From: a virus
Length of the DNA: 64,000 nucleotides
IMG/VR virus record: IMGVR_UViG_3300042540_000949
Span: 1-64,000 of that record
Reading direction: 5' to 3' (one strand)
The position numbers were made by a program, and so were the translations under genes. Numbering within the stretch: the first letter of the stretch is position 1; every line of letters begins with the position of its first letter. The notes below the pieces were generated by a model. That model did no database searches. It had not been told where the DNA came from and saw only the letters and a program-made list of their open reading frames with translations. Positions 18,112 through 26,929 of this stretch are shown here, one piece after another.

Positions 18112-18119
18112 TATTTATG
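18112..18119 (-). promoter_or_regulatory. Possible late promoter, CATAAATA
   Basis: A late-like octamer (first base differs from TATAAATA) on the minus strand, 18 bases before the ATG at 18093 in one of the few non-coding gaps of the glycan island. It could give late expression of gmd and the two epimerases. AT-rich surroundings make a chance match possible. Confidence 0.4.
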
Positions 18120-18152
18120 TAATATAATATATTATTTTATAATGTCAAAAAA

Positions 18153-18683
18153 TTATATTTCAGAATAACCCAACTTTTTTGCATTATTTAATATTATTGA
18201 TGGGTCTATTTTTTTAACCAAAACTGCTGGATTACCTTTATACACTCCCCACTCTTCTGTTTCACCCCTAAGCAAACTTCCTGCGGTTAATAGTACACCC
18301 CTTCTTAAAATCGATCCGGGAAGAACTATTGCATTGGTGCTAACATTTGAAAACTCTTCCATCGTGACAGGTTTATTTATTTGTGTTCCTTTATATTCAT
18401 TTGGAATCATTGCCCCAAATAATCCGCTTCCATCAAATCTATCTGAAGCACAAATTATTCTGGCACCAGCCATAATATTATTAAATCCTTTAACTTCAAA
18501 ATAAGAATTTTTACCACCTATAATAGTAACATACGGTCCAATATGAACATACGAACCAATTTTAATATTGGGTGTGCAGTAAAATCCTTTATCTATTGCA
18601 ATGTTTGATCCATTTATTGATAGAGAATTTTTTACAAAATTATCATTATCAATTAGTACATTTGTACCTTTTATATCAATCAT
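18153..18683 (-). CDS. Left-handed beta-helix (hexapeptide) acyltransferase
   Basis: A 176-residue protein with hexapeptide-repeat strands (IKIGSYVHIGPYVTI, then IVLPGSILRRGVLLTAGSLL) and the C-terminal YKGNPAVLVKKI that closes such folds, as in sugar O- or N-acetyltransferases. It likely acetylates a sugar or sugar nucleotide, possibly the product of the neighbouring aminotransferase. The ATG overlaps the upstream methyltransferase stop by four bases. Confidence 0.8.
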   Translation of the reverse strand: MIDIKGTNVLIDNDNFVKNSLSINGSNIAIDKGFYCTPNIKIGSYVHIGPYVTIIGGKNSYFEVKGFNNIMAGARIICASDRFDGSGLFGAMIPNEYKGTQINKPVTMEEFSNVSTNAIVLPGSILRRGVLLTAGSLLRGETEEWGVYKGNPAVLVKKIDPSIILNNAKKLGYSEI

Positions 18684-19264
18684 AAGGATTTTACGAAGTC
18701 GTCAACTGTTATAAGATTTAATAGTTTTGTTCTATTTAAATTAAAAAATTCATAATTTAAATTGTAGGGGTCTTCTACGTCTATAAGATCTTGGTATCCT
18801 TCAGAGATTATACCACACCCGTAATCCGTATCAATGACTCTCATGTACAAATCTTTTCTTTCAGTTTTTAATTTGACCCAAGCTTTCCAACAATCTCCTG
18901 TCCATGGAGCCCCAGACATTGGTTCGGGATACCTTTGTACAAATTCATTGTAAGGATTCATGTCGTGGCAAATAATATATCCATTTGTATTTAATATTTT
19001 TAAAGAATTTATTATATCAAAATATACTTGTTTGCACCAGTGCAAACCATCAATAAAGATTATATCAAATTTTTCTGTATTTTGTTTAAAAAAATCATCG
19101 GATGTCATTTTAAACGAAACTGGAACACATGGATTTGGATCTACTGATATTTTATAATCACAAACTATCGAATTAAAATTTATTCCGGGCCCCATTCCTA
19201 TTTCTAGATAGGATTTAGCATTTATCTTGTTTATTAAACGTTGTATTATTTCTGTTCTTAACAT
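18680..19264 (-). CDS. SAM-dependent methyltransferase (class I)
   Basis: A 194-residue protein with motif I SYLEIGMGPG (residues 19-28), an acidic DPNP turn after strand 2, IIFIDGLHWCKQVYFDI (motif IV region) and ICHDMNP. This pattern matches small class I methyltransferases found in O-antigen and phage glycan clusters. The acceptor is probably a sugar hydroxyl. Adjacent genes are a fucosyltransferase-like enzyme and an acyltransferase. Confidence 0.75.
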   Translation of the reverse strand: MLRTEIIQRLINKINAKSYLEIGMGPGINFNSIVCDYKISVDPNPCVPVSFKMTSDDFFKQNTEKFDIIFIDGLHWCKQVYFDIINSLKILNTNGYIICHDMNPYNEFVQRYPEPMSGAPWTGDCWKAWVKLKTERKDLYMRVIDTDYGCGIISEGYQDLIDVEDPYNLNYEFFNLNRTKLLNLITVDDFVKSL

Positions 19265-19265
19265 A

Positions 19266-20150
19266 TTATGCCTTAAACACTTTCTTTATATTTTCGTTCC
19301 ACAATATTCCCCCACAAAATAATCCAGATATTTTTCCAAAAAGATAATCGCATTTTCCTAACAATTTAGTTTGTATTATAGCTTCTTCACCCAATAAACG
19401 GCGATGATTTTCTCTTTTTGTGCTAATTTCTATCCAGCAATGTACTTTGTTATAGTACTCCGGTGTTTCATCAGTTTTTCTAAAGACATCGGGAATATAA
19501 TAAGAATTTGGAAAAGTTTTTGACAAGGTTTCTATATAATCACTATCTTCGCTAACAAAAAATAATTTATTTATTTGAGGATTTTCATCTAGTATTGTTT
19601 GTATTTTTTTTACATAATCTTGAATAGTAAAAATTCCATATTCTGGATGAATAGCATCAAATTCTGTTCCCCGTATCATCATACCTAGAGTAGTATAGCC
19701 TTTTAATTCTTTTTCATAGATTTCATTAACTTTATCTAAAATAAATTGTTTTGGTTTTATATACAATTTATCAACCGTTTGTTGTCTGATAAGTTGATCC
19801 GGCTGATCAAAATAATGTTTTGAATGATCTATTATTTCTGATCTCCTTGGAACAGTACAATCTATGATAATATCGTCTGGCTGTGGAATATCTTGATCAA
19901 ACCAATAATCAAATGGGTTACCGTTTGGAACCAATATGCTGGTTTGTCTAGTTTGTCCCGATATATCACTCATGTTTGGTGTAAAACCTTCAACCCATGT
20001 AGTTCTACCCCAATCAATATATGGGATTCCTTCTCCTTTAGTTTCATGATGGTGGATAAGATGCTCTAGACAAATTCTATAATTTGAAAAAAATCCATAA
20101 CCGTAACCCCATCCATGGTAAATTGGCTGTATTCTATAATATTTTTTCAT
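19266..20150 (-). CDS. Fucosyltransferase-like GT-B enzyme
   Basis: A 294-residue protein. The segments TLGMMIRGTEFDAIHPEYG, KLFFVSEDSDYIETL and CDYLFGKISGLFCGG resemble the GDP-fucose-binding half of O- and alpha-1,6-fucosyltransferases (conserved Arg after a strand, then a Ser-Glu-Asp loop, then a Ser-x-hydrophobic motif). With a gmd gene and a GT11 gene in the same island, GDP-fucose or a related 6-deoxysugar donor is plausible. The start overlaps the neighbouring stop as ATGA. Confidence 0.6.
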   Translation of the reverse strand: MKKYYRIQPIYHGWGYGYGFFSNYRICLEHLIHHHETKGEGIPYIDWGRTTWVEGFTPNMSDISGQTRQTSILVPNGNPFDYWFDQDIPQPDDIIIDCTVPRRSEIIDHSKHYFDQPDQLIRQQTVDKLYIKPKQFILDKVNEIYEKELKGYTTLGMMIRGTEFDAIHPEYGIFTIQDYVKKIQTILDENPQINKLFFVSEDSDYIETLSKTFPNSYYIPDVFRKTDETPEYYNKVHCWIEISTKRENHRRLLGEEAIIQTKLLGKCDYLFGKISGLFCGGILWNENIKKVFKA

Positions 20151-20563
20151 TTTAAAAATTCTTTATCTAAGGCCAGTCCTTCATATGGTCCAGTTTTATA
20201 TTCATAAACAATTGTATTTGGTTCAAGGATAAGGTAATTGTGACCACCGTATAAAGTAAAACTTGCATCACCGGGATTTAAAATAACTTCTGTTAACATA
20301 GAATCATCAATATCATAAAAAATTGATTTAATTTTACCTTTAATTACAATCCAAGATTCTTGTGCTATCTGATTTGTATAACTTCTACTTTTTTCTATGT
20401 GCTTGTGGGCTTTAAATGTTTGATTATTTTCTAGACACATAAACGAACATTGTAAAAAATTATCTTCAGGAATAATGTTTACCCTCGCAGATACATTTTC
20501 TAGTCTATGGACAAGATGAAGTAGTTTATTTGGTTCAACTTTAGAATAATATTTTTCAATCAT
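20147..20563 (-). CDS. Cupin-fold sugar-pathway protein (WbuC-like)
   Basis: About 138 residues from the ATG at 20563; that ATG forms an ATGA overlap with the upstream stop, better than the in-frame GTG at 20581. The sequence has a cupin pattern: HKHIEKSRSY (metal-site histidines), ESWIVIKGKIKSIFYD, then LNPGDASFTLYGGHNYLI. WbuC-type cupins occur in O-antigen gene clusters; their reaction is not settled. It may be a sugar-nucleotide isomerase or a metal-binding accessory. Confidence 0.7.
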   Translation of the reverse strand: MIEKYYSKVEPNKLLHLVHRLENVSARVNIIPEDNFLQCSFMCLENNQTFKAHKHIEKSRSYTNQIAQESWIVIKGKIKSIFYDIDDSMLTEVILNPGDASFTLYGGHNYLILEPNTIVYEYKTGPYEGLALDKEFLK

Positions 20564-21357
20564 GCGTCTATTTTTTCCCACCTATTAGGTATAATATCAC
20601 TTATGTTGTGATAAGATAATACTGGACCAAACCATTGTTTTGGAGCGATCACTCTATTTATGTCTTCATTCATCCACGCACCCCACCAACTAAAACTAGA
20701 ATTAGACATTATACAATTTTTTCCTTCTTTCATTAAAAATAAATCTATGTAATCTTTATTATTTTCCATAAAAATATATTGATCACCGATAAAATTATTT
20801 TTACATGTTTGAATGTCATCGCTAAAAATAATATAAGGTAACTTAGAATTTAAAAGTTTTATACCATTTAAAAAATATGAAATTGGTAAGTTATTGTGAG
20901 AATAAGAATTTTTAACATAATCCCCGAGACGGATGTGTATAACATTAAATTGTTTTGGTAATGTTTTTAAGATTAGACTTATTTTATTTTTTATATCATC
21001 TGTGGGTTCAAAATATTTTAATATTTGATCTCTGTATTTGTAAAAATACTTTTCACTTTGAAAAAAACCGTTTACTATTGAATTATCTTGTGGTATATGG
21101 GGATCATAGTGAAAAGGGTATTCATATTTTGGAATATTATTTTTTGGTGATTCTACTATACATTTTTGAAATAGATGCAAGTAGTCATTGGCATAATTTA
21201 TTTTTGGGTTATGATATTGCTCATCATTTAAAAATTTTAAATGATCAAATAAATTTGGAAAAGATGGTTGCGTATTATTTTCTTTTGCAAATGCATATGT
21301 TGCTGCCATTTGAAAAAGCATATTACACAAACCACCTTTTAAATAACAATATATCAC
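20560..21357 (-). CDS. Alpha-1,2-fucosyltransferase (GT11)
   Basis: A 265-residue protein with GT11 motifs: the N-terminal LKGGLCNMLFQMAATYAFA, the donor-binding HIRLGDYV near 148, YIIFSDDIQ near 185, and the C-terminal MSNSSFSWWGAWM. GT11 enzymes move fucose from GDP-fucose to galactose-type acceptors. It links the gmd gene of the island to transfer of the finished sugar. It is followed by small glycosyltransferases with overlapping or near-touching ends. Confidence 0.88.
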   Translation of the reverse strand: MIYCYLKGGLCNMLFQMAATYAFAKENNTQPSFPNLFDHLKFLNDEQYHNPKINYANDYLHLFQKCIVESPKNNIPKYEYPFHYDPHIPQDNSIVNGFFQSEKYFYKYRDQILKYFEPTDDIKNKISLILKTLPKQFNVIHIRLGDYVKNSYSHNNLPISYFLNGIKLLNSKLPYIIFSDDIQTCKNNFIGDQYIFMENNKDYIDLFLMKEGKNCIMSNSSFSWWGAWMNEDINRVIAPKQWFGPVLSYHNISDIIPNRWEKIDA

Positions 21358-21361
21358 AGTA

Positions 21362-22009
21362 TTAACGCTCTACAGAAGTTCCCAAAGAGTAAATATAAAG
21401 TCTTTCTGGTAATTGATAAAATTTATAACCACTATTTGCAGCACGTTTCCACAAATCCCAGTCTTCAGCACCTTTTACATTATTATAAAAATTTAATTTT
21501 TTAAGTGCGGACATTTTAATTATCATAGAACCATGAGTCAAAACATTTTGTTTTGGTAAAATTTTTACTATATCTTCATGAGAATTATACATATTAATAT
21601 CCAAACAACTAGGATATAATGTTTTATCTCTATTAAAGATATTATATGCATGAGTTCCTAAAAAATCTACATTTTCATTTTTTAAAAAATTAAATTGCTT
21701 TTCAATTTTATCTGGCACATATAAATCATCAGCATCTAAAAAACCAACATATTTTGTATCTACTTTTGTTAAACCATAATTTTTAGCACTTGCTAATCCA
21801 GTTTTTGTATTTTTTTCTAAAATAATATTATTAAAAAATTTTAATGAATCTTGTACAACTACTTTTGTATTATTCCAACACTCATCCAACACTACAACAA
21901 CTTTAAAATTTTTACAAGTTTGTTCACACAATGAATCTATTGCTTCTTTTAGATAACAATCATTCGTATCGTTATTGCTGTGAACACAAATTAAAATAGT
22001 TAAATTCAT
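21362..22009 (-). CDS. Family 2 glycosyltransferase
   Basis: A 215-residue GT-A protein beginning MNLTILICVHSNNDT, with CKNFKVVVVLDECWNNT and the metal-binding DADD in GFLDADDLYVPDK near 93. A later GAEDWDLWKRAANSG block is the acceptor-side motif of small GT2 enzymes. It overlaps the next gene by four bases. The sugar and acceptor are not predictable. Confidence 0.88.
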   Translation of the reverse strand: MNLTILICVHSNNDTNDCYLKEAIDSLCEQTCKNFKVVVVLDECWNNTKVVVQDSLKFFNNIILEKNTKTGLASAKNYGLTKVDTKYVGFLDADDLYVPDKIEKQFNFLKNENVDFLGTHAYNIFNRDKTLYPSCLDINMYNSHEDIVKILPKQNVLTHGSMIIKMSALKKLNFYNNVKGAEDWDLWKRAANSGYKFYQLPERLYIYSLGTSVER

Positions 22010-22833
22010 ATTGAAAATAATAAATTTAAACGTTCTATGTAAGAATGTTTTTTAGATAATTCGTAACCTCTACTACTTATATCAAGTAAATCGTTATTTT
22101 TTACATATTGTATTTTGTCAATAAGTTCTGATGTATCTTTATACATCAAGCAATTTACATTATCTTTAAAACCTAATTCTATATACTGTGGATTGTAATT
22201 CGTCAATAATATTGTCCCACATCCTATAGTTTCAAACGACCTATAATTTATATCATTTGATATATTCAGATTAAACTGACATTTATATGAGTTAACAGTT
22301 TTAACCATTTCATCACCAATTACAAATATATCTAAATGTAAACCAAAAGATTGTTGTAGCCATTCCAATACTGATTTTCTGTTTACATAATTTCCACAGA
22401 ATCCAATATCATATTGTTTTGGTACATCTAACTTTTTAATTAATAAATTATCAAAAGAGTTTGGAAACCAAATGTGGTATGGCTTTTTTACAAAATTTTT
22501 TGTTGAGTGCAGTAAATAATCATATTTACCTAGTGTAAATGTTTGTTCGTATATATCTTCACCGCGACAATGAGCATCTATACTCCATAAAAATTTTTTA
22601 GGATTTTTTACATTAGATATATTTGGAACCCAATTAGATTCATCATAATTTTCTAAATTGATTATCCAATCATATGATTCATAATCCGGAATTGTATTGT
22701 AGTTTGTGTGACCTAATCCCCAAACATCACATAGATGATTATGTGATATAAATGCTCGCTGTAAGCAAAAACATTCTCTATAATTTCTATTAACATCATG
22801 CCGACCATTTTCTTGTATTAATAATATTTTCAT
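22006..22833 (-). CDS. GT-B glycosyltransferase, CgeB-like
   Basis: A 275-residue protein. The middle block KQYDIGFCGNYVNRKSVLEW and the C-terminal SFETIGCGTILLTNYNPQY plus a short helical tail are typical of CgeB/spore-maturation-like and related group 1 glycosyltransferases. It overlaps both neighbours by four bases. It belongs to the AT-rich core of the glycan island. Confidence 0.75.
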   Translation of the reverse strand: MKILLIQENGRHDVNRNYRECFCLQRAFISHNHLCDVWGLGHTNYNTIPDYESYDWIINLENYDESNWVPNISNVKNPKKFLWSIDAHCRGEDIYEQTFTLGKYDYLLHSTKNFVKKPYHIWFPNSFDNLLIKKLDVPKQYDIGFCGNYVNRKSVLEWLQQSFGLHLDIFVIGDEMVKTVNSYKCQFNLNISNDINYRSFETIGCGTILLTNYNPQYIELGFKDNVNCLMYKDTSELIDKIQYVKNNDLLDISSRGYELSKKHSYIERLNLLFSI

Positions 22834-23432
22834 CTATTTTTTTTAAAAAAAGTATTATCTGTTTTATAACAAATTTCATAATTATTATTTTTTAAAACAT
22901 TAACAGCAGTTTCATTTATATTTTCTACACAAATTAAATTTATTGTTATTTTATCAAAATTTAATCCTAATATGACATTAGAATCATATGCTTCAGTATC
23001 TATGGATAGAAAATCAATATTTGTAATATTATGTTTTAACAACAATTCCGATGTATTATAAACATCAACTATATCTTCTACAAATGGACAATTAAACAAT
23101 TTTTTACACAATAAATGTTGTTCATGACTAAAAGTTGAAATCTGTTCGTATTCGTCGTTTTTATCTATATAAAAAATTTGATTTAATTTTGTTTCTGATG
23201 AACAACCCACATTTTCTAAAATAATATTATTATTTAATGTGTATAAATTTTTTAATTTATTATAATTTTTTTTATTTGGTTCTACTAATAATCCACTCCA
23301 ACCTAATTCTATTAATTTTTTACTATTGGAATTATTAATACCATCGGCTGCGCCAATATCAACTAAAAATCCAGTATTATTATTTTTAAAATAATTTAAT
23401 AAATAAATTTCTTCATAGCCTTGTGAATACAT
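22830..23432 (-). CDS. FkbM-type methyltransferase
   Basis: A 200-residue protein with FLVDIGAADGINNSNS (SAM motif I) followed by GWSGLLVEPNKKNYNKL, and later IDFLSIDTEAYDSNVI, the classic FkbM signature. FkbM-family enzymes O-methylate sugars or polyketides; methylated fucose or rhamnose caps are common in surface glycans. One of the most AT-rich genes in the window. Confidence 0.85.
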   Translation of the reverse strand: MYSQGYEEIYLLNYFKNNNTGFLVDIGAADGINNSNSKKLIELGWSGLLVEPNKKNYNKLKNLYTLNNNIILENVGCSSETKLNQIFYIDKNDEYEQISTFSHEQHLLCKKLFNCPFVEDIVDVYNTSELLLKHNITNIDFLSIDTEAYDSNVILGLNFDKITINLICVENINETAVNVLKNNNYEICYKTDNTFFKKNR

Positions 23433-23433
23433 A

Positions 23434-24495
23434 CTAACTTCCTTTTTTGTTGTATAAATTACAATATACTTTTTCCCATTCTTTTACAATTTTATTTTCG
23501 TTAAAATCTTGTGCTCTTAATTTTGCATTTTGTGAAATTACAGAATAAAATTCTTTATTTTCAACCAACGACACCAAATAATTCGTATAATCATCCACAT
23601 TGTATGCTACATATCCACCATTATCTATAATTTCTTTTTGTGCATTAAATCCAGCGTAGTGGGATATAATTGGTACACCGTACATCATACCATGTGCTAT
23701 TGCAACACCAAACGATTCTCCATCAATTCTATAGTGCAAAAATACTTGAATAGTATTATATAATTGATGTATAAAATTATCGTCATTTGTTGGTGGAATT
23801 AAAATACAATTTTGCGATAAATTCAACTCATTTATCATTTGAATTGTTTTTTCACAAGGTCCAAGTATAATATATTTGAATTTATATCCCATATTTTTAA
23901 ACTTTACCAAAGATTTTAAAGCTATATCATGAAAATTATCTGGTCTTCCAACTCTACCAAAAATATGATATTCTTCAGGAATATTTAATTCGTGTTTTAA
24001 ATTTTTATTGTTATTTAGAGGTTGTGGTATGGGATTATAAATTTTATAATCAGAACCCCCACGCAACTCTGTTATTCTGTCGGATACAGAAACAGAACAA
24101 TCTAAAAATGGACTATAATCTCTACCAGCAAAAATATTAGTTTCTATTTGCACTGGAGCCAATCGTTCGATGAATGGCCACTCATAATATCCACTTCTTG
24201 CAAAATGAATTATATCAAACTCATATTTTTTTGCTAGTTCTGAAAAATTTGTTGTTAAATAGGAATAACCATTTTCTGGACCAGTTTTTTGATTTGACGC
24301 TTCAAATGGTATTATATTTGATTCTATAAAATTATTTTTAAGATATTCTAATCTATTGTTATTTTTTTTAAAGTTATAAAATACATATGGATCAAATATT
24401 TCTCTATTTAAATTCATCAACACTCGTTCATGTGATCTCCATGTACCACCATAATCTATGGTATGTGAATAAAATAATATTTTAATTTTTTTCAT
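23434..24495 (-). CDS. Group 1 glycosyltransferase (GT4-like)
   Basis: A 353-residue GT-B protein. The N-terminal half has KILFYSHTIDYGGTWRS (acceptor loop); the C-terminal half has FGRVGRPDNFHDIALKSL, KYIILGPCE and GESFGVAIAHGMMYGVPII, in which the E-x7-E-like motif binds the nucleotide sugar. It is followed by FkbM after one base and overlaps the next upstream gene by 14 bases. Confidence 0.85.
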   Translation of the reverse strand: MKKIKILFYSHTIDYGGTWRSHERVLMNLNREIFDPYVFYNFKKNNNRLEYLKNNFIESNIIPFEASNQKTGPENGYSYLTTNFSELAKKYEFDIIHFARSGYYEWPFIERLAPVQIETNIFAGRDYSPFLDCSVSVSDRITELRGGSDYKIYNPIPQPLNNNKNLKHELNIPEEYHIFGRVGRPDNFHDIALKSLVKFKNMGYKFKYIILGPCEKTIQMINELNLSQNCILIPPTNDDNFIHQLYNTIQVFLHYRIDGESFGVAIAHGMMYGVPIISHYAGFNAQKEIIDNGGYVAYNVDDYTNYLVSLVENKEFYSVISQNAKLRAQDFNENKIVKEWEKVYCNLYNKKGS

Positions 24496-25147
24496 AATAT
24501 TTTATAATTTGATAATGATCTGGATGTCTTTGATCTTTATGATCAAAGACTTCACCAACAAATTCATAATTTATTCGTTTTGTTGGAAAAGGTTTTGTGT
24601 TTGGTTCAATTTTAAAAAAAGAATCATGAATATATGCATTATTTACTACTTTATCATAAATTTGCTCTCTTAAAAAATTTTGATCAACTTGCCAAAAATC
24701 ACCTTTAACATAGTCATCAATCATTTTATTTATTCCTTTTAAAATACCATTTCTAGCGCCCCACATACCGCCTAATATTTCTGTTCTATGATATGGGTGA
24801 TCTCTCATAATATGAAAATCAAAAGAAGAATTTAACCAATCATCTACAGCATCTTTTTCTCTTTGAGATAATCTAGAATCAGTATCTCTTGAAATAACAA
24901 TATCATCGCCATCTGCTGCTTTAAATCTCCAAAACATACCTGTCCAATTTCCTTCTTCTGGCATTTCTACAACTTCAGTATATTTTATTCTTTTTAACGC
25001 ATCAATATAACTTTGGGGAGTATTTTTTCCAATATAAAATCTAGAAATCCAGCCAGGATATATGTCTAAAGCCAGATGAGCATTTTTTATTGCTCCCAAA
25101 CAATATTTTGAAGAAGACCCCCATAAACTGTACGATATTATTTTCAT
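24482..25147 (-). CDS. Putative GT-A glycosyltransferase (DxD type)
   Basis: A 221-residue protein starting MKIISYSLWGSSSKYCLGA, with FWRFKAADGDDIVISRDTDS carrying a D-T-D metal motif near residue 88, then GGMWGARNG and VDQNFLREQIY. This layout recurs in glycosyltransferase-like proteins of phages and large DNA viruses. The donor and acceptor are unknown. It overlaps the GT25-like gene by four bases. Confidence 0.65.
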   Translation of the reverse strand: MKIISYSLWGSSSKYCLGAIKNAHLALDIYPGWISRFYIGKNTPQSYIDALKRIKYTEVVEMPEEGNWTGMFWRFKAADGDDIVISRDTDSRLSQREKDAVDDWLNSSFDFHIMRDHPYHRTEILGGMWGARNGILKGINKMIDDYVKGDFWQVDQNFLREQIYDKVVNNAYIHDSFFKIEPNTKPFPTKRINYEFVGEVFDHKDQRHPDHYQIIKYYEKN

Positions 25148-25773
25148 GACAAATAAACTCCAAATGGTACAGATGTGACGGCATTATTATGCCCATCGTC
25201 TTGATAAAATATTGGGTTATTTACACAATATACTTTATGATTGATCATATCCTCTGCGATACACTCATCACAATAACGATTTATTTCTATACAATTTTCA
25301 AGATTTTTTATAGTTGTGTTTACATAATTTTCAGTAATGTAAATTACTGAATGAATGCCCAACATACCCCATACTTTACTAAAATTATGATTTATTTTTT
25401 GACCTCTTGAACCCCCACCAACAGAATTGCCATTTAACATACCCCACACAGAAGTTCCCAAATAAAACGCATCAGCATCATCTGGAATATTGAATTCTTT
25501 TGTAAAGTTGTTTGTGATATTTACATCATCTTCTAAAATCAAAAATGGTGGTTTTGTTTTTTTAAGTGCTTCAATATGAGCTTTGGCAACCAACGAAGAT
25601 TTTTGTGTTTGAATCTCCATAAAACTTAAATTGGTTTTATCTAAAATTTCACCATAGATGTATTCAACATTTAAAGAATGTTTATCAAAAATACTTTGCA
25701 ATTTTTTATGATTTTGCGTTGCAGTTTTGATTGTTATGAGATAGATTGGTATTGTTGAAATATTAATATTCAT
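25144..25773 (-). CDS. GT25-like glycosyltransferase
   Basis: About 209 residues from the ATG at 25773 (MNINISTIPIYLITIK); an in-frame upstream start would extend it far into the neighbouring gene. It has the GT25 layout: an N-terminal YLITIK strand, FLILEDDVNI (E-D-D motif) near 85 and a C-terminal CIAEDMINHKVYCVNN. Related enzymes add galactose or glucose to lipooligosaccharide. It overlaps the GT32 stop by 11 bases. Confidence 0.75.
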   Translation of the reverse strand: MNINISTIPIYLITIKTATQNHKKLQSIFDKHSLNVEYIYGEILDKTNLSFMEIQTQKSSLVAKAHIEALKKTKPPFLILEDDVNITNNFTKEFNIPDDADAFYLGTSVWGMLNGNSVGGGSRGQKINHNFSKVWGMLGIHSVIYITENYVNTTIKNLENCIEINRYCDECIAEDMINHKVYCVNNPIFYQDDGHNNAVTSVPFGVYLS

Positions 25774-26377
25774 AACCTGAATTCGGGGTTGTTCCCCAGT
25801 ATTGTTTTGCGTATATCTTGTCTGACCCAGCGTACTCAATACCACTATAATGTTTGGGTATGAAATACCAACTTGGATAAACTGTTATAGGATATGTGTT
25901 TAAGTATACTGTATTAGTCAAAAGAAGTGGTCCTGTGACTGTCCAAGTTTCTAATGGATGATAACTCATATTTTCATATGTCGATATTCGATTCATTATG
26001 AGTTTCATCAAACGACAGTCCTTAACTGATGCCAAATAACCATTTGACATCAATCCTTTTCGACACTCTTCATTTTCCCAACAACAAAAAGAATCATTAT
26101 CAAGAAAAAAATCATCTAAAGGATTTACGCATTCTGCATCTGCATCAATAAAAAACCCTCCTTCATCGTGAAGAAGTTGATAACGCAAAATATCGGCTTT
26201 ACCAGCCAAAGATGGACAAAGATCAAATTGCTTCTTGCATTTTATTTCGGGTAAGTTATCATCAGTCCATAACTTATGTTGCCAAGAAGGATTTTTGTCT
26301 ATCCAAGTTTCTATAAATTTTTGTGGTCGTTTTGATTGGTCGCCTAACCAAATTTGATGAATAATTTTTGGGATCAT
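25763..26377 (-). CDS. GT32 (Och1-like) glycosyltransferase
   Basis: A 204-residue protein with the GT32 pattern IPKIIHQIWLGDQSKRP at the N-terminus, KADILRYQLLHDEGGFFIDAD (residues about 59-79, the DxD metal site) and TGPLLLTNTVYL. It is the first gene of the glycan island as transcribed. A sigma70-like promoter lies just upstream, 13 bases from the ATG, so the island can be expressed early. Confidence 0.88.
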   Translation of the reverse strand: MIPKIIHQIWLGDQSKRPQKFIETWIDKNPSWQHKLWTDDNLPEIKCKKQFDLCPSLAGKADILRYQLLHDEGGFFIDADAECVNPLDDFFLDNDSFCCWENEECRKGLMSNGYLASVKDCRLMKLIMNRISTYENMSYHPLETWTVTGPLLLTNTVYLNTYPITVYPSWYFIPKHYSGIEYAGSDKIYAKQYWGTTPNSGYEY

Positions 26378-26390
26378 AAGTACTCACAAT

Positions 26391-26418
26391 AATATAAGAC
26401 GTATTAAAGAAATGTCAA
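26391..26418 (-). promoter_or_regulatory. Sigma70-type promoter of the glycan island
   Basis: Minus strand: -35 TTGACA (26413-26418), 16-base spacer, -10 TATATT (26391-26396), 13 bases before the ATG of the first island gene. Its -35 forms an inverted repeat with the -35 of the divergent uvsY promoter. Confidence 0.7.
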
Positions 26419-26428
26419 ATATATTTAT

Positions 26429-26456
26429 TTGACTTTATCTAAAGATACTCTATAGT
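26429..26456 (+). promoter_or_regulatory. Sigma70-type promoter of uvsY
   Basis: Plus strand: -35 TTGACT (26429-26434), 16-base spacer, -10 TATAGT (26451-26456), giving a leader of about 29 bases before the uvsY ATG. The 26378-26491 gap therefore holds two divergent promoters and a cluster of AAGAAC repeats. Confidence 0.7.
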
Positions 26457-26491
26457 TCTCTTAAAAAGAACTTTAAAGAACAATACTAAAG

Positions 26492-26929
26492 ATGAATCTA
26501 GAAGAACTAAAGAACTCTATAACTAAAGACTCTCAAATAGACTCTACAGAACTAGGTATAGAGTCTCTTAAGATACCTCAAATACACTCCAAGTATCTTA
26601 ATCAACTTACGGATCTTAAATTACTTTTGACGAAGTACCAACATGACTTTGCCATTTTGCGTTTGCGTAAATGGAAAATTTATACTGGTAAGGCTTCCGA
26701 AGAAGAACTTACAGATTGGAAAGAAGAACCATTTGAACTGGATATTCTGAAGACAGATGTTGATAAGTTTATGGATGCAGACCCAAAACTTATAGAGCTC
26801 AAGTCTAAAATTTCTGTTACGGAGATCAAAATTAAGATGGTTGAAGAATTTTTAAAAGCACTCAACAACAGAAACTTTGCCATAAAGTCTGCCATTGAGT
26901 GGAACAAAATGATGAATGGTATAGTCTAA
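26492..26929 (+). CDS. uvsY: Recombination mediator UvsY
   Basis: A 145-residue protein of the T4 UvsY size. The segment DFAILRLRKWKIYTGKASEEELTDW lies in the middle, cut short here as the conserved basic helix and EEEL turn typical of UvsY, followed by long charged helices and NRNFAIKSAIEWNKMMNG. UvsY loads the recombinase UvsX on gp32-coated single-stranded DNA. It is followed by uvsW as in T4. Confidence 0.88.
   Translation: MNLEELKNSITKDSQIDSTELGIESLKIPQIHSKYLNQLTDLKLLLTKYQHDFAILRLRKWKIYTGKASEEELTDWKEEPFELDILKTDVDKFMDADPKLIELKSKISVTEIKIKMVEEFLKALNNRNFAIKSAIEWNKMMNGIV

Noticed and set aside
14593-26377. Insertion sequence or transposon carrying the glycan island
   Set aside because: No transposase, terminal repeats or target duplication are visible at either edge.
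26378-26491. A tRNA or other structural RNA in the island-uvsY gap
   Set aside because: No cloverleaf; the gap is explained by two divergent promoters. No tRNA was seen elsewhere in the window.
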